A stretch of 64,000 nucleotides of DNA from Streptomyces drozdowiczii (GTDB lineage: Bacteria > Actinomycetota > Actinomycetes > Streptomycetales > Streptomycetaceae), in assembly GCF_026167665.1 (NCBI RefSeq), contig NZ_CP098740.1:806001-870000 (forward strand). The letters run 5' to 3'. The first letter of the stretch is position 1. The number at the start of each line of letters is the position of its first letter. This document shows positions 44,820-53,881 of the stretch, in pieces. The notes below the pieces were generated by a model. The model saw only the letters and a program-made list of their open reading frames with translations. It was not told the DNA's origin and made no database searches. A program made the translations under genes and the position numbers.

Positions 44820-47684
44820 TCACGCGCCGGCCCCGGTGAAGTCGAGCCGGGCCAGCCGGACCGTGCCGCGCAGCACGACGCGCAGGTCGCCGGTGCCGGA
44901 GGCGGCCAGAGCGGCGTGGACGGTGCGGTGGTCGTACGGTCCGTCCGTGGCGGGCACCGGGACGGTGACGGTGGCGCCGCCGACGGTGATCAGGACGGCC
45001 CCCTCGCCGGAGGCAAGGACCTCGACGCCGCTCGTACCGGAGCCGAAGTCGCAGCGACGGTAGAGGAGTTCGTTGGCCTCGTCGGTGGCGGTGACCGCGT
45101 CGCCGTCCGTCTTCGCCCGGTCCACGATCGCGGTGCCCAGCTGCTCGTCGTAGTCGGCCGCCTCCAGGCCACGGGCCAGGACCGGACGCGGCCCGGCCGG
45201 TTCGCCGTCGACGGTGACGACCGTGACGCAACGGATGTCCGTGCTGGACGCGCCCGCCTGGATCTCGTACGCCCCGGGCTCGACGGTCCAGCGGCCGTGC
45301 GCCACGTCCCAGTGGCCCAGCTCCTCGACCGGCACGGTGAACGCGACGCGCTCCGCCGCCCCGGGTGCCAGGTGCAGCCTGCGGTGCCCGGCGAGCTGGC
45401 GCAGCGGCCGGGGCACGGACGGGGCCACGGCCCGTACGTACAGCTGGGCGACCTCGTCGGAGGCGACGGCGCCGGTGTTGGTGACGTTCAGCGAGACGTG
45501 GAGCAGGTCCCCGTCACGGACGGCGGTCAGGTCGCTGTAGGTGAAGTCGGTGTAGGTGAGCCCGTGGCCGAACGGGTAGAGCGGGGTGCCCTTGTAGTAG
45601 AGGTAGGTCTGCCGCGAGCCGATGATGTCGTAGTCCAGGAGGTCCGGCAGCTCCGCGTCGGAGGCGTACCAGGTCTGCGGGAGCCGCCCGGCCGGGGAGA
45701 CGTCGCCGGCGAGGACGCGGGCCAGCGCGGTGCCGGCCGCCTGGCCGCCGTGCGCGGTCCACAGCAGCGCGGGCAGTGTGGCGGCGGCGTCGGCGAGGGC
45801 GTACGGGTAGGCGGAGGTGACCGCCAGGACGGTGCGCGGGTTGGCGGCGTGGGCGGCGCGCCAGAGGCATTCCTGCTGGGCGGGCAGGTCGAGGGTGGCA
45901 CGGTCCTCGGTCTCCCGGCCGTTGATGTGCGGGTCGTTGCCGACGACCACGATCACGGTGTCGGCGGCCGCGGCGGCGCGGGCGACGGCGTCCTCGCCGC
46001 GCTCGGTCACCTCGATCTCGAAGACGGTGCCGGGGGTGGCGGAATTCTCCTCGTCCGGGGCGGCAACCTTTACGCCGTCGGCGGCGACTGAGACATACCC
46101 ACCCGTTCCGATGTGCAGAAGGCGGTGACCGCCGGCATGCCCTTCCACCGCCTCCCAGCGGAAGGTCTCCTGGACGATCCAGCCGCCCGGCTCGTCCGCG
46201 GAGGCGCGTACGCAACCGTCCTCGGCGACCGAGAGGTAGCGGCCTTCCGGCTCGCGCAGGGTGATCACACCGCCGCCCCAGTCCACGAGCGCCAGCTCGG
46301 ACGGGGTGTCGGCGCAGGTCAGCGGGGGCAGGTCGGTGCGGCCCGCGAGCAGCGCCGGATCGAGGGCGCCTTCCGCGCCGCGCGCCGCGTCCCCGGCCGG
46401 GTCCGCCTCGGGGATGTGCAGCCAGCCGTCCGCGCACTTCAGGTGGACCAGGTCGGCGCCCTCGGCGTAAATGACGTGGTCGGCGCCGAAGCGTGCGCGG
46501 AGTCCGTCGAGCGGGGTGGAGCGGTGGATCAGGGTGCCGCTGTACCAGTCGAGCTTGCAGGCGTCCGCGAGGAGCCCGACGACGGCGACGGTGCGGCCGG
46601 TGTCCGGGTCGAGCGGCAGCAGGCCGTCGTTCTCCAGGAGCACGACGGCCTGCTCGGCGGCCTCCAGGGCGAGCGCCCGGTGCGCCTCGGTGTCGAGCGC
46701 GTCGGTGTCCGCGTACGGGTCCAGTCCGGGGTCGAACTCACCGAGGGCGAAGCGCATATGGAGGAGGCGGCGGACGGCGGTGTCGATGTCGTGCTCGTCG
46801 ATGAGGCCGCGCTTCAGGGCGCCCTGGATGCGGCCGGTCATGACGGAGGAGTCCTGGCCGTGGTCGGTGAAGCTGTCGACGCCGGCGCGCAGGGCGGCGG
46901 CGGTCGCCTCCTCGTGGGTGTCGAAGTAGTGCTCGGAGTCCACCAGGTTGGTGGGTGCGCCGGCGTCGGAGCAGACGGCCAGGGGCTGTTCGGTCCAGCC
47001 GCGCAGGTGCCGGGAGAGCAGCGGCGACACATGGTTGGGGCGCCCGTTGACCAGGTTGTACGCGGGCATCACCCCGGCCACCGCGCCGGAACGGACCGCG
47101 TCGCGGAAGGCCCTCAGGTCGTATTCGTGCAGCACCCTCGGGCGGACCGAGGAGGACGAGGTGTCGCGGTCGGTCTCGTTGTTGTGGGCGAGCCAGTGCT
47201 TGAGGACGGGGGCGGTGCGCCAGTAGTGCGGGTGGTCGCCGCGCAGTCCCCGGGTGTACGCGACCGCGAGGGCGGAGGTGAGCCCGGCGTCCTCGCTGTA
47301 CCCCTCCTCGCCGCGCCCCCAGAGCGGGTGGCGCAGGAGATTGACGGTGGGGGCCCAGACGTTGAGCCCGACCCGGTCGTCGTGGGCGCGCTTGGTGCGG
47401 ACCTCGTCGCCGACGGCCTCGCCGATGCGGCGGACCAGGTCGTCGTTCCAGGTGGCGCCGAGCCCGACGGCCTGCGGGAACACCGTGGCCTCCCCCATCC
47501 AGGCGACGCCGTGCAGGGCCTCCTGGCCGGTGCGGAAGGCGGCGAGGCCGAGCCGGTCGACCGCCGGGGCGAACTGGTGCAGCATCGCGACGCGCTCGTC
47601 GGGGGTCAGCCGCCCGAGCAGGTCGTCGACGCGCTCCGCGAAGGGCAGTCGCGGATCGCGGAAGGGCTGCGGTTGTTCCGTCAC
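44820..47684 (-). CDS. GH3 beta-glucosidase with inserted fascin-like domain
   Basis: The 954-residue enzyme starts at GTG 47684, with GAAGGA 10 bases upstream. It has the GH3 N-terminal barrel, with nucleophile Asp in LAVCSDAGAPTNLV (near residue 240), and a C-terminal alpha/beta sandwich (EAAEQAVVLLENDGLLPLDP, VVVGNDPHINGRETEDRATL). The fibronectin-III-like domain comes last (FTVPVEELGHWDVAHGRWTV). Residues about 470-545 form an insertion: REPEGRYLSVAEDGCVRASA, DEPGGWIVQETFRWEAVEGH, LLHIGTGGYVSVAADGVKVA. Two GxYxSxxxDG repeats suggest a fascin/beta-trefoil-like module within the sandwich, at the place where other GH3 enzymes carry a PA14 domain. No signal peptide. Confidence 0.9.
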   Translation of the reverse strand: MTEQPQPFRDPRLPFAERVDDLLGRLTPDERVAMLHQFAPAVDRLGLAAFRTGQEALHGVAWMGEATVFPQAVGLGATWNDDLVRRIGEAVGDEVRTKRAHDDRVGLNVWAPTVNLLRHPLWGRGEEGYSEDAGLTSALAVAYTRGLRGDHPHYWRTAPVLKHWLAHNNETDRDTSSSSVRPRVLHEYDLRAFRDAVRSGAVAGVMPAYNLVNGRPNHVSPLLSRHLRGWTEQPLAVCSDAGAPTNLVDSEHYFDTHEEATAAALRAGVDSFTDHGQDSSVMTGRIQGALKRGLIDEHDIDTAVRRLLHMRFALGEFDPGLDPYADTDALDTEAHRALALEAAEQAVVLLENDGLLPLDPDTGRTVAVVGLLADACKLDWYSGTLIHRSTPLDGLRARFGADHVIYAEGADLVHLKCADGWLHIPEADPAGDAARGAEGALDPALLAGRTDLPPLTCADTPSELALVDWGGGVITLREPEGRYLSVAEDGCVRASADEPGGWIVQETFRWEAVEGHAGGHRLLHIGTGGYVSVAADGVKVAAPDEENSATPGTVFEIEVTERGEDAVARAAAAADTVIVVVGNDPHINGRETEDRATLDLPAQQECLWRAAHAANPRTVLAVTSAYPYALADAAATLPALLWTAHGGQAAGTALARVLAGDVSPAGRLPQTWYASDAELPDLLDYDIIGSRQTYLYYKGTPLYPFGHGLTYTDFTYSDLTAVRDGDLLHVSLNVTNTGAVASDEVAQLYVRAVAPSVPRPLRQLAGHRRLHLAPGAAERVAFTVPVEELGHWDVAHGRWTVEPGAYEIQAGASSTDIRCVTVVTVDGEPAGPRPVLARGLEAADYDEQLGTAIVDRAKTDGDAVTATDEANELLYRRCDFGSGTSGVEVLASGEGAVLITVGGATVTVPVPATDGPYDHRTVHAALAASGTGDLRVVLRGTVRLARLDFTGAGA

Positions 47685-47764
47685 GTACGGGTCCTTCGTC
47701 AAAGGTGGGAGGTATGGCGGTGCCGGCGCGTCGTGCGGGCCACTGAACAGCCTCGGACGATCTT

Positions 47765-47778
47765 TCGAAGCGCTTCGA
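47765..47778. promoter_or_regulatory. LacI operator TCGAAGCGCTTCGA (1)
   Basis: A perfect 14-base palindrome with central CG, of the AAGCGCTT type bound by LacI/GalR regulators. It is 81 bases upstream of the GH3 start and should govern the GH3-GH31 operon. Confidence 0.85.
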
Positions 47779-47934
47779 TGCTCAACGGCCGACCCCGCGC
47801 ATGTCAAGGCCCCGCTCTCCCCTTCTCCCGCCCGCGCGCCTTCATTGCACCCGAGACGAGAGAGAGACAGGTCGGAGGAATCTGTAAACGGACTCTTGTG
47901 CGGCCGGGACCCTTCACTTAACCTCGCTGCAACA

Positions 47935-47948
47935 TCGAAGCGCTTCGA
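47935..47948. promoter_or_regulatory. LacI operator TCGAAGCGCTTCGA (2)
   Basis: Identical 14-base palindrome, 118 bases upstream of the substrate-binding protein start. It should control the ABC-transporter/GH42/GH95/GH12 operon. Confidence 0.85.
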
Positions 47949-48065
47949 CAGAGCTTCGACGGACTTGCGACGGGGCGCCCTCGCCCCTGATCCCCGGGAC
48001 GGCGACACCGTTGGGCGCCTCCCTGTTGAACCGCCGCACCTGGTGCGCCTCGAAGGGTTGACGCA

Positions 48066-49739
48066 ATGACGCCGAATTCCTCCCCCTCCGCCTCCGCCCC
48101 GAGCCGGAGAAGCTTCCTCGCCACGGGCGCGGTGGCGGCCGTCGCCGTGGTCGGCGGGGTGCCGCTGCTCGCCGCGTGCGGCGGTTCCGGCTCCGGTGCC
48201 GGGAGCAAGGAGGGCACGACCACGGGCAAGGCCCTGAAGAAGGTCGTGCCGAGCTACGTCCCGCTGAATCTGGTCCAGCCCGACGTCCCCGGCGTCAACG
48301 GTTCGAGCCCGGGCTTCACCAAGCTCCCCGACCCGCTGGTGGTCTCGGTCAAGTCGGTGCCGGGCAAGGGTTCGGCGTTCCGGGTGATGACGCCGCTGTG
48401 GGGCACGGTCCCGAAGAAGAACAACCCGTACTACACGGCCGTGAACAAGGCGGTCGGGGCGACGCTGAACTTCGACCCGCAGGACGGCAACACGTACCAG
48501 GACAAGATCGGCGCGGTCCTCGCCGGCTCGGACATCCCGGACGTCATGACGATCCCCGGCTGGAACATGCAGGGGCAGATCCGCAACGCCATCACCGCGA
48601 AGTTCGCCGACCTCTCCCCGTATCTCGCGGGTGACGCCGTCAAGAAGTACCCCAACCTGGCCAACATCCCCACCGGCGCCTGGCAGTACTCGGTCTTCGG
48701 CGGGAAGCTGCGCGGCCTGCCCATGCCGACGCCGGTCATCGGCAACGCGATCTTCTACCGCAAGGACCTGACCGGCTCCGGCGCCGTCCCGGCGAGCGCC
48801 GACGACCTGCTGGCCTTCGGCAAGGAGTACACGGCCCCCAAGAAGAAGGTGTGGGCCTTCGACGACCTGTGGACCTGCATCCAGAAGATATACGGGCTGC
48901 TCCCGGACGCACCGCACTACTGGCAGCTGGAGAACGGCAAGCTGGTCCACAAGATCGAGACGCAGGCGTACCGGGAGGCGCTGGCCTTCGCCCGCAAGCT
49001 CCACGACGGCGGTTACGTCCACCCGGACGCCGAGGCCAACAAGGACGCCGACGCCAAGATCCGCTTCACCAGCGGGCACGTCGTCATGTACAACGACGGC
49101 ACCGGCGGCTGGAAGGGCATGGTCACCGAACAGGCCTCCGCCAACCCGAAGTTCGACATGCAGGCGCTGGACTTCTTCCACCACGACGGCGGCGAGCCGG
49201 TGCTGTGGCAGGACGACCCGGCGGGCATCTTCACCTTCCTCAGCAAGAACCTGTCCAAGGAGAAGATCGAGGAGTTCCTCGCCATCGCCGACTACGCGGC
49301 GGCGCCGTTCGGCACCGAGGAGTTCATGCTCACCAACTACGGCGTGAAGGGCACGCATTACACGATCAAGGACGGCACCCCGACGTACACCCCGCAGGGG
49401 GTCGAGGAGGCGCAGCCCTCCACGTTCCTGTTCGTGGCCTCGCCGCCCACCTCGATCGCCTACCCGGACCAGCCGCAGCTGGCCAAGGACTACGCCGGCT
49501 GGATGGCGCGCCAGGCGCCGCACATCAAGAAGCCCCTCTTCTTCGGCATGCAGGTGGTCGAACCGCAGCGTTACGCCTCCCTGTACACCCCCTTCGACGA
49601 CCTCCAGAAGGACATCCGCCGGGGCCGCAAGAAGGTCGCCGACGTCGAGGACGCGGTGAACACCTGGAAGAAGAGCGGCGGCGACAAGCTGCGCGACTGG
49701 TACCAGGACATCCTCGACAAGAACGGCTCCGGCAACTGA
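48066..49739 (+). CDS. ABC sugar-binding lipoprotein
   Basis: The 557-residue protein starts at ATG 48066. Its signal is twin-arginine (SRRSFLATGAVAAVAVVGG) with a lipobox LLAAC, the Cys near residue 37 being the lipid anchor. The mature part is a large extracellular solute-binding protein of the LplA/YtcQ type (FRVMTPLWGTVPKKNNPYYT, GSDIPDVMTIPGWNMQGQIR, IFYRKDLTGSGAVPASADDL). Such long binders bind big oligosaccharides. It is the first gene of the importer operon, followed by a hairpin before the permease gene. The ligand is likely xyloglucan-derived oligosaccharide, judged from the linked hydrolases. Confidence 0.93.
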   Translation: MTPNSSPSASAPSRRSFLATGAVAAVAVVGGVPLLAACGGSGSGAGSKEGTTTGKALKKVVPSYVPLNLVQPDVPGVNGSSPGFTKLPDPLVVSVKSVPGKGSAFRVMTPLWGTVPKKNNPYYTAVNKAVGATLNFDPQDGNTYQDKIGAVLAGSDIPDVMTIPGWNMQGQIRNAITAKFADLSPYLAGDAVKKYPNLANIPTGAWQYSVFGGKLRGLPMPTPVIGNAIFYRKDLTGSGAVPASADDLLAFGKEYTAPKKKVWAFDDLWTCIQKIYGLLPDAPHYWQLENGKLVHKIETQAYREALAFARKLHDGGYVHPDAEANKDADAKIRFTSGHVVMYNDGTGGWKGMVTEQASANPKFDMQALDFFHHDGGEPVLWQDDPAGIFTFLSKNLSKEKIEEFLAIADYAAAPFGTEEFMLTNYGVKGTHYTIKDGTPTYTPQGVEEAQPSTFLFVASPPTSIAYPDQPQLAKDYAGWMARQAPHIKKPLFFGMQVVEPQRYASLYTPFDDLQKDIRRGRKKVADVEDAVNTWKKSGGDKLRDWYQDILDKNGSGN

Positions 49740-49762
49740 CGCGTACGTACGAGAGGCAAGGG

Positions 49763-49791
49763 GGCCGCCGGGCACACGGAGCCCGGCGGCC
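49763..49791 (+). repeat. Intra-operon hairpin between binding protein and permease genes
   Basis: An 11-bp GC-rich stem (GGCCGCCGGGC and complement) with a 7-base loop lies in the 83-base gap after the binding protein. Such hairpins usually cause partial termination or protect the upstream mRNA, giving more binding protein than permease. Confidence 0.65.
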
Positions 49792-49822
49792 GGGGTCAGG
49801 AGCACGACATGGGGAGCACAGG

Positions 49823-50899
49823 GTGAAGGCACGGGCCACGGTCGCGGCCGGCCCGGACCGCACCGCCGACGGGGCGAGCGTCCCGGCCGGCAGGAGCGGC
49901 GCCGGGGACGGCGACGGCGGGCAGACGAGGAGCGCGGGCAGGACGCGGGCCGGGGGCGTGCCCGAGCCCCGCCGGGAACAGGGCGGGATCACCTGGCGGC
50001 AGCGGCTGCGGCGCGACCGCACGCTGATCCTGATGACGATGCCGGCCATCGCGCTGCTGCTGATCTTCAACTACATCCCGCTGCTCGGGAACATCGTGGC
50101 CTTCCAGGACTACGACGTGTACGACCTGGGCATCACGGGCAGCCCGTTCGTCGGGTTCGACAACTTCACCCGGATCTTCGAGGACTACCGCTTCTGGGAA
50201 GTCCTCGTGAACACGCTGGTCATCTTCGTGACCCAGCTGGTCCTGTTCTTCCCGATCCCGATCGCCATCGCGCTGCTGCTCAACACGATCATGAGCACCC
50301 GGGTCAGGGCCTGGGTGCAGGCGGTCGTCTACCTGCCGCACTTCTTCTCCTGGGTGCTCGTCGTCACCGTCTTCCAGCAGATGTTCGGCGGCGCCGGACT
50401 GGTCGCCCAGTGGCTGCGCGAGCACGGCCACGAGGGCTTCGACCTGATGACCGACCCGGGCTTCTTCAAGTTCCTGGTCAGCGCGCAGGCCGTGTGGAAG
50501 GACGCCGGCTGGGGCGTCATCGTCTTCCTGGCCGCGCTCGCCGCCGTCAACACCGATCTGTACGAGGCCGCCGCCGTCGACGGGGCGGGCCGCTGGCGCC
50601 GCATGTGGCACGTCACGCTGCCCGCGCTGCGCCCGGTCATCGCCCTGCTGCTCGTCCTGCGGGTGGGCAGCGCGCTCAATCTGGACTTCGAGCAGATCCT
50701 GCTCCAGCGCGACCAGGTGGGCGCGGGGGCCTCGGAAATCCTGGACACCTACATCTGGTGGACGGGCATCAAGACCGGCGACTTCGGCTACGCGGCCGCC
50801 GCCGGGATCTTCAAGGGGCTGTTCAGCGTCGCCATGGTGCTGGGTGCCAACAAGGTCGCCCACATGCTGGGCGAGCAGGGGGTGTACTCCAAGAAATGA
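49823..50899 (+). CDS. ABC sugar permease (LplB/YtcP type)
   Basis: The 358-residue permease starts at GTG 49823 (GGGGAG upstream), with about 75 polar residues before the first membrane helix (RTLILMTMPAIALLLIFNYI). The MalF-like core has six helices and the EAA loop YEAAAVDGAGRWRRMWHVTL, which contacts the ATPase. It ends overlapping the next permease gene (ATGA). No ATPase gene is present in the operon, so the shared streptomycete ATPase MsiK probably energises it. The binding-protein and permease family suggests oligosaccharide substrates. Confidence 0.93.
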   Translation: MKARATVAAGPDRTADGASVPAGRSGAGDGDGGQTRSAGRTRAGGVPEPRREQGGITWRQRLRRDRTLILMTMPAIALLLIFNYIPLLGNIVAFQDYDVYDLGITGSPFVGFDNFTRIFEDYRFWEVLVNTLVIFVTQLVLFFPIPIAIALLLNTIMSTRVRAWVQAVVYLPHFFSWVLVVTVFQQMFGGAGLVAQWLREHGHEGFDLMTDPGFFKFLVSAQAVWKDAGWGVIVFLAALAAVNTDLYEAAAVDGAGRWRRMWHVTLPALRPVIALLLVLRVGSALNLDFEQILLQRDQVGAGASEILDTYIWWTGIKTGDFGYAAAAGIFKGLFSVAMVLGANKVAHMLGEQGVYSKK

Positions 50900-51858
50900 C
50901 AACTCTCCTGGACCACAGGGCGGACCCGGCGCCCCCCACCGAGACACGCCTCCGGCGCGCCCTGCGCATCGAGCCGCGCCCCGTGTGGGAGGAGGAGCCG
51001 ACGAAGGCCGGCCTCGCCTTCAAGGGCTTCGGGCTCGTCGCGATCTGCGCGGTCATCATCGTCCCGATCTGGGTCGTGCTGGTGACCAGCCTCTCCGACA
51101 CGAGGACGATCAACGACGCGGGCGGCCTGGTCGTCTGGCCCCAGCACCTCACGTTCGTCGCGTACAAGGAGTTGCTGAGCGGGGGCGCAGTGACCCGGGC
51201 CGCCGCCGTCAGCGTCGGTCTGACCGTCGTCGGTACGGCCGTCAGCATGGTCGTCTCGATCCTCTGCGCGTACGGGCTCAGCCGCCGCGACTCGTACGCA
51301 CACCGCCCGCTGCTGATGACGCTGATGGCGACCATGTTCTTCGGCGCCGGGCTCATCCCGACGTATCTGCTGGTCACCGGGATCGGGCTGAGCGACAGCT
51401 ACTGGTCGATGATCCTGCCGAGCGCGATCAGCGTGTTCAACGTGCTGGTGCTGCGCGGCTTCTTCATGGACACCGCGCCCGAACTCATCGACGCGGCCCG
51501 CATCGACGGGGCCGGCGAGTGGCGCATCCTGCTCCAGATCATCATGCCGCTGTCGCGTGCGGTGATCGCCGTGATCTCGCTGTTCTACGCGGTGGGCTAC
51601 TGGAGCCAATGGTTCAACGCGATGCTCTACATCCAGGACAGCGACAAGTACCCCTTGCAGATGATCCTGCGCCAGCTGGTCCTCCAGCACCAGGTGCCGC
51701 CGGGCGCGATGGGCGCGGCCGTCAGCAACGGCCAGATCAACAGCCTCGCCGTGCAGATGGCGGTGATGATCCTCGCGCTGATCCCGGTCGCGGTGCTGTC
51801 GCCGTTCGTCCAGAAGCACTTCCAGAAGGGCATGCTCACCGGCGCCGTGAAGGGCTGA
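50896..51858 (+). CDS. ABC sugar permease (second)
   Basis: The 320-residue MalG-like permease starts at ATG 50896, overlapping the first permease stop as ATGA. Features are KGFGLVAICAVIIVPIWVVL, MTLMATMFFGAGLIPTYLLV and the EAA-type loop ELIDAARIDGAGEWRILLQI. It has six membrane segments and pairs with the first permease. The final QKHFQKGMLTGAVKG is typical of carbohydrate permeases. It is followed by the GH42 gene 46 bases on. Confidence 0.94.
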   Translation: MTTLLDHRADPAPPTETRLRRALRIEPRPVWEEEPTKAGLAFKGFGLVAICAVIIVPIWVVLVTSLSDTRTINDAGGLVVWPQHLTFVAYKELLSGGAVTRAAAVSVGLTVVGTAVSMVVSILCAYGLSRRDSYAHRPLLMTLMATMFFGAGLIPTYLLVTGIGLSDSYWSMILPSAISVFNVLVLRGFFMDTAPELIDAARIDGAGEWRILLQIIMPLSRAVIAVISLFYAVGYWSQWFNAMLYIQDSDKYPLQMILRQLVLQHQVPPGAMGAAVSNGQINSLAVQMAVMILALIPVAVLSPFVQKHFQKGMLTGAVKG

Positions 51859-51904
51859 TCGACAAGACGCCCCCTGAACCCCACCCAGTAGAACCGGAGA
51901 CGCC

Positions 51905-53881
51905 ATGCCGTCCCTGCGCGACGCGGCCCGTGGCCGCATCCTCTTCGGAGGCGACTACAACCCCGAGCAGTGGCCCGAGGAGGTGTGGGAGGACGACGTC
52001 CGGCTGATGAAGGAGGCCGGGGTCAACTCCGTCACCCTCGGCGTCTTCTCCTGGGCGAAGATCGAACCCCGGCCGGGCGCCCGCGAGTTCGACTGGCTCG
52101 ACCGGCTGATGGACCTGATGCACGCGCACGGCATCGGCGTCGTGCTCGCCACCCCGACCGCGTCCCCGCCGCCCTGGATGGGGGCGCGGCACCCGGAGAC
52201 GCTGCCGCGCGCCGAGGACGGGTCGATCGTCTGGTACGGCTCGCGCCAGCAGTTCTGCCCCAGCTCGCCGGTCTACCGCCGTTACGCCGCCGCGCTCACC
52301 GAGGACCTGGCCGCGCGGTACGCACGGCATCCGGCGCTCACCGTGTGGCACATCAACAACGAGTACTGCACGCACTGCTGGTGCGACGAGACGGCGGGCC
52401 ACTTCCGCCGCTGGCTGCGCGCCCGGTACGGGACGCTCGACGCCCTCAACGAGGCGTGGGGCACCGCATTCTGGAGCCAGCGCTACGACGCGTGGACGGA
52501 GATCCTGCCGCCGCGCAAGGCGCAGTACATGAGGAACCCCACCCAGGTGCTGGACTTCAAGCGCTTCACGTCCGACGCCCTCATGGAGTGCTTCACCGCC
52601 GAGCGGGACATCGTCGCCCGGCACACCCCGCACATCCCGGTGACGACCAACTTCATGCCGCTGTGGTCCGGGCAGGACGCCTGGGCCTGGTCGGCCGAGG
52701 AGGACATCGTCTCGGTCGACGTCTACCCGGACCCGCGCGACCCGTGGGGCGGGCAGTACAACGCGATGCTCGCCGACATGACGCGCTCGCAGGCGGCCGG
52801 CCCGTGGATGCTGATGGAGCAGGCGGCGGGCGCGGTGAACTGGCGGGGCGTCAACCACCCGAAGCCGGAGGGGCTGAACCGCCTCTGGTCGCTCCAGTCC
52901 GTGGCGCGCGGCGCCGACGCGATCTGCTACTTCCAGTGGCGGCAGTCCCGGCAGGGCTCGGAGAAGTTCCACTCGGGGATGCTCGGCCACGCCGGTGAGC
53001 GGGGCCGCGCCTTCCGCGAGACCCGGCAGCTGGGCGGCGAGCTGGCCGCGATCGGCGCCGCCGTCTCCGGTACGGGCGTGACCGCCGAGGTCGCCGTCCT
53101 GCACGACTGGGACGCCTGGTGGGCGGGCGCCCAGGAGGGCGCCCCGTCCGCGCTGCTCGACTACGCGGAGGTGATCCGGCGCTGGCACCGGGCGCTGTGG
53201 GAGAACGGCACGCCCACGGACTTCGCCCGCCCCGACGCCGACCTCGGCCGGTACAAGGCGGTCCTCGTCCCGCACCTCTACCTCCTCGACGACGCGGCGA
53301 TCGACAACCTCGTGGCGTACGCGGCGGGCGGCGGCCGTCTGGTCTGCGGCTTCTTCAGCGGCGTCGCGGACGTGGACGACCGCGTCCGGCCCGGCGGGAT
53401 GGACGCCCGCCTGCGCGAGCTGTTCGGGATCGCCACCCTGCACGAGTGGTGGCCGCTGGACGCGGACGAGACCGTGGAGTGCGACGGCTTCCGGGGCACC
53501 CTCTGGTCCGAGGAGCTGGAGGCGGCCGAGGGCACCGAGATCCTGGCCGCCTACCGCGACGGCGAGCTGGCCGGGCTGCCCGCCGTGCTGCGCCGGGGCC
53601 GCGCGGTGTACGTGTCGACGCTCCCCGAGCCCCCGGCGCTGCGGGCCCTGCTGGCCGACGTGGTCCGGGAGGCCGGAATCGAGCCGGTCCTCGCCGGGCT
53701 GCCCGAGGGGGTGGAGGCGGTGCGCCGGGGCGAGCTGCTGTTCCTGCTGCACCACCGCCGCGAGATGGTCACCGTGGCCGTGCCCGGCGTGTACGAGGAC
53801 CTGCTCACCGGGCGCGTGGTCACGGACCGGATCGCGCTCGGCCGCTACGGCGTCGCGGTGCTGCGGAGATCCGCGCCGTGA
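51905..53881 (+). CDS. GH42 beta-galactosidase
   Basis: The 658-residue enzyme starts ILFGGDYNPEQWPEEVWEDD, typical of GH42. The acid/base Glu is in TVWHINNEYCTHCWCDETAG (near residue 152) with Cys residues for a zinc site, and the nucleophile Glu is in GPWMLMEQAAGAVNWRGVN (near 304). A trimerisation domain and C-terminal Greek-key domain follow (GGGRLVCGFFSGVADVDDR). It lacks a signal peptide and acts inside the cell, removing beta-linked galactose from the side chains of xyloglucan-type oligosaccharides. The GH95 gene overlaps its stop (GTGA). Confidence 0.95.
   Translation: MPSLRDAARGRILFGGDYNPEQWPEEVWEDDVRLMKEAGVNSVTLGVFSWAKIEPRPGAREFDWLDRLMDLMHAHGIGVVLATPTASPPPWMGARHPETLPRAEDGSIVWYGSRQQFCPSSPVYRRYAAALTEDLAARYARHPALTVWHINNEYCTHCWCDETAGHFRRWLRARYGTLDALNEAWGTAFWSQRYDAWTEILPPRKAQYMRNPTQVLDFKRFTSDALMECFTAERDIVARHTPHIPVTTNFMPLWSGQDAWAWSAEEDIVSVDVYPDPRDPWGGQYNAMLADMTRSQAAGPWMLMEQAAGAVNWRGVNHPKPEGLNRLWSLQSVARGADAICYFQWRQSRQGSEKFHSGMLGHAGERGRAFRETRQLGGELAAIGAAVSGTGVTAEVAVLHDWDAWWAGAQEGAPSALLDYAEVIRRWHRALWENGTPTDFARPDADLGRYKAVLVPHLYLLDDAAIDNLVAYAAGGGRLVCGFFSGVADVDDRVRPGGMDARLRELFGIATLHEWWPLDADETVECDGFRGTLWSEELEAAEGTEILAAYRDGELAGLPAVLRRGRAVYVSTLPEPPALRALLADVVREAGIEPVLAGLPEGVEAVRRGELLFLLHHRREMVTVAVPGVYEDLLTGRVVTDRIALGRYGVAVLRRSAP

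Larger units (their letters stand above)
47685..48065. promoter_or_regulatory. Divergent control region of the xyloglucan locus
   Basis: This 381-base region contains no gene. It holds two LacI-type operators (47765-47778 and 47935-47948) between the GH3-GH31 operon (minus) and the ABC importer operon (plus). A further partial site, GCTTCGAC, follows the second operator. The promoters should lie near the operators. Confidence 0.75.

Noticed and set aside
46113..47921. Plus-strand open frame opposite GH3
   Set aside because: Shadow frame; low-complexity Val/Gly/Arg content, no start context.
47685..49832. Minus-strand extension of the GH3 gene into the importer gene
   Set aside because: The GTG at 47684 has a good ribosome site and matches the GH3 N-terminus; the extension is antisense to the binding-protein gene and has no family similarity.
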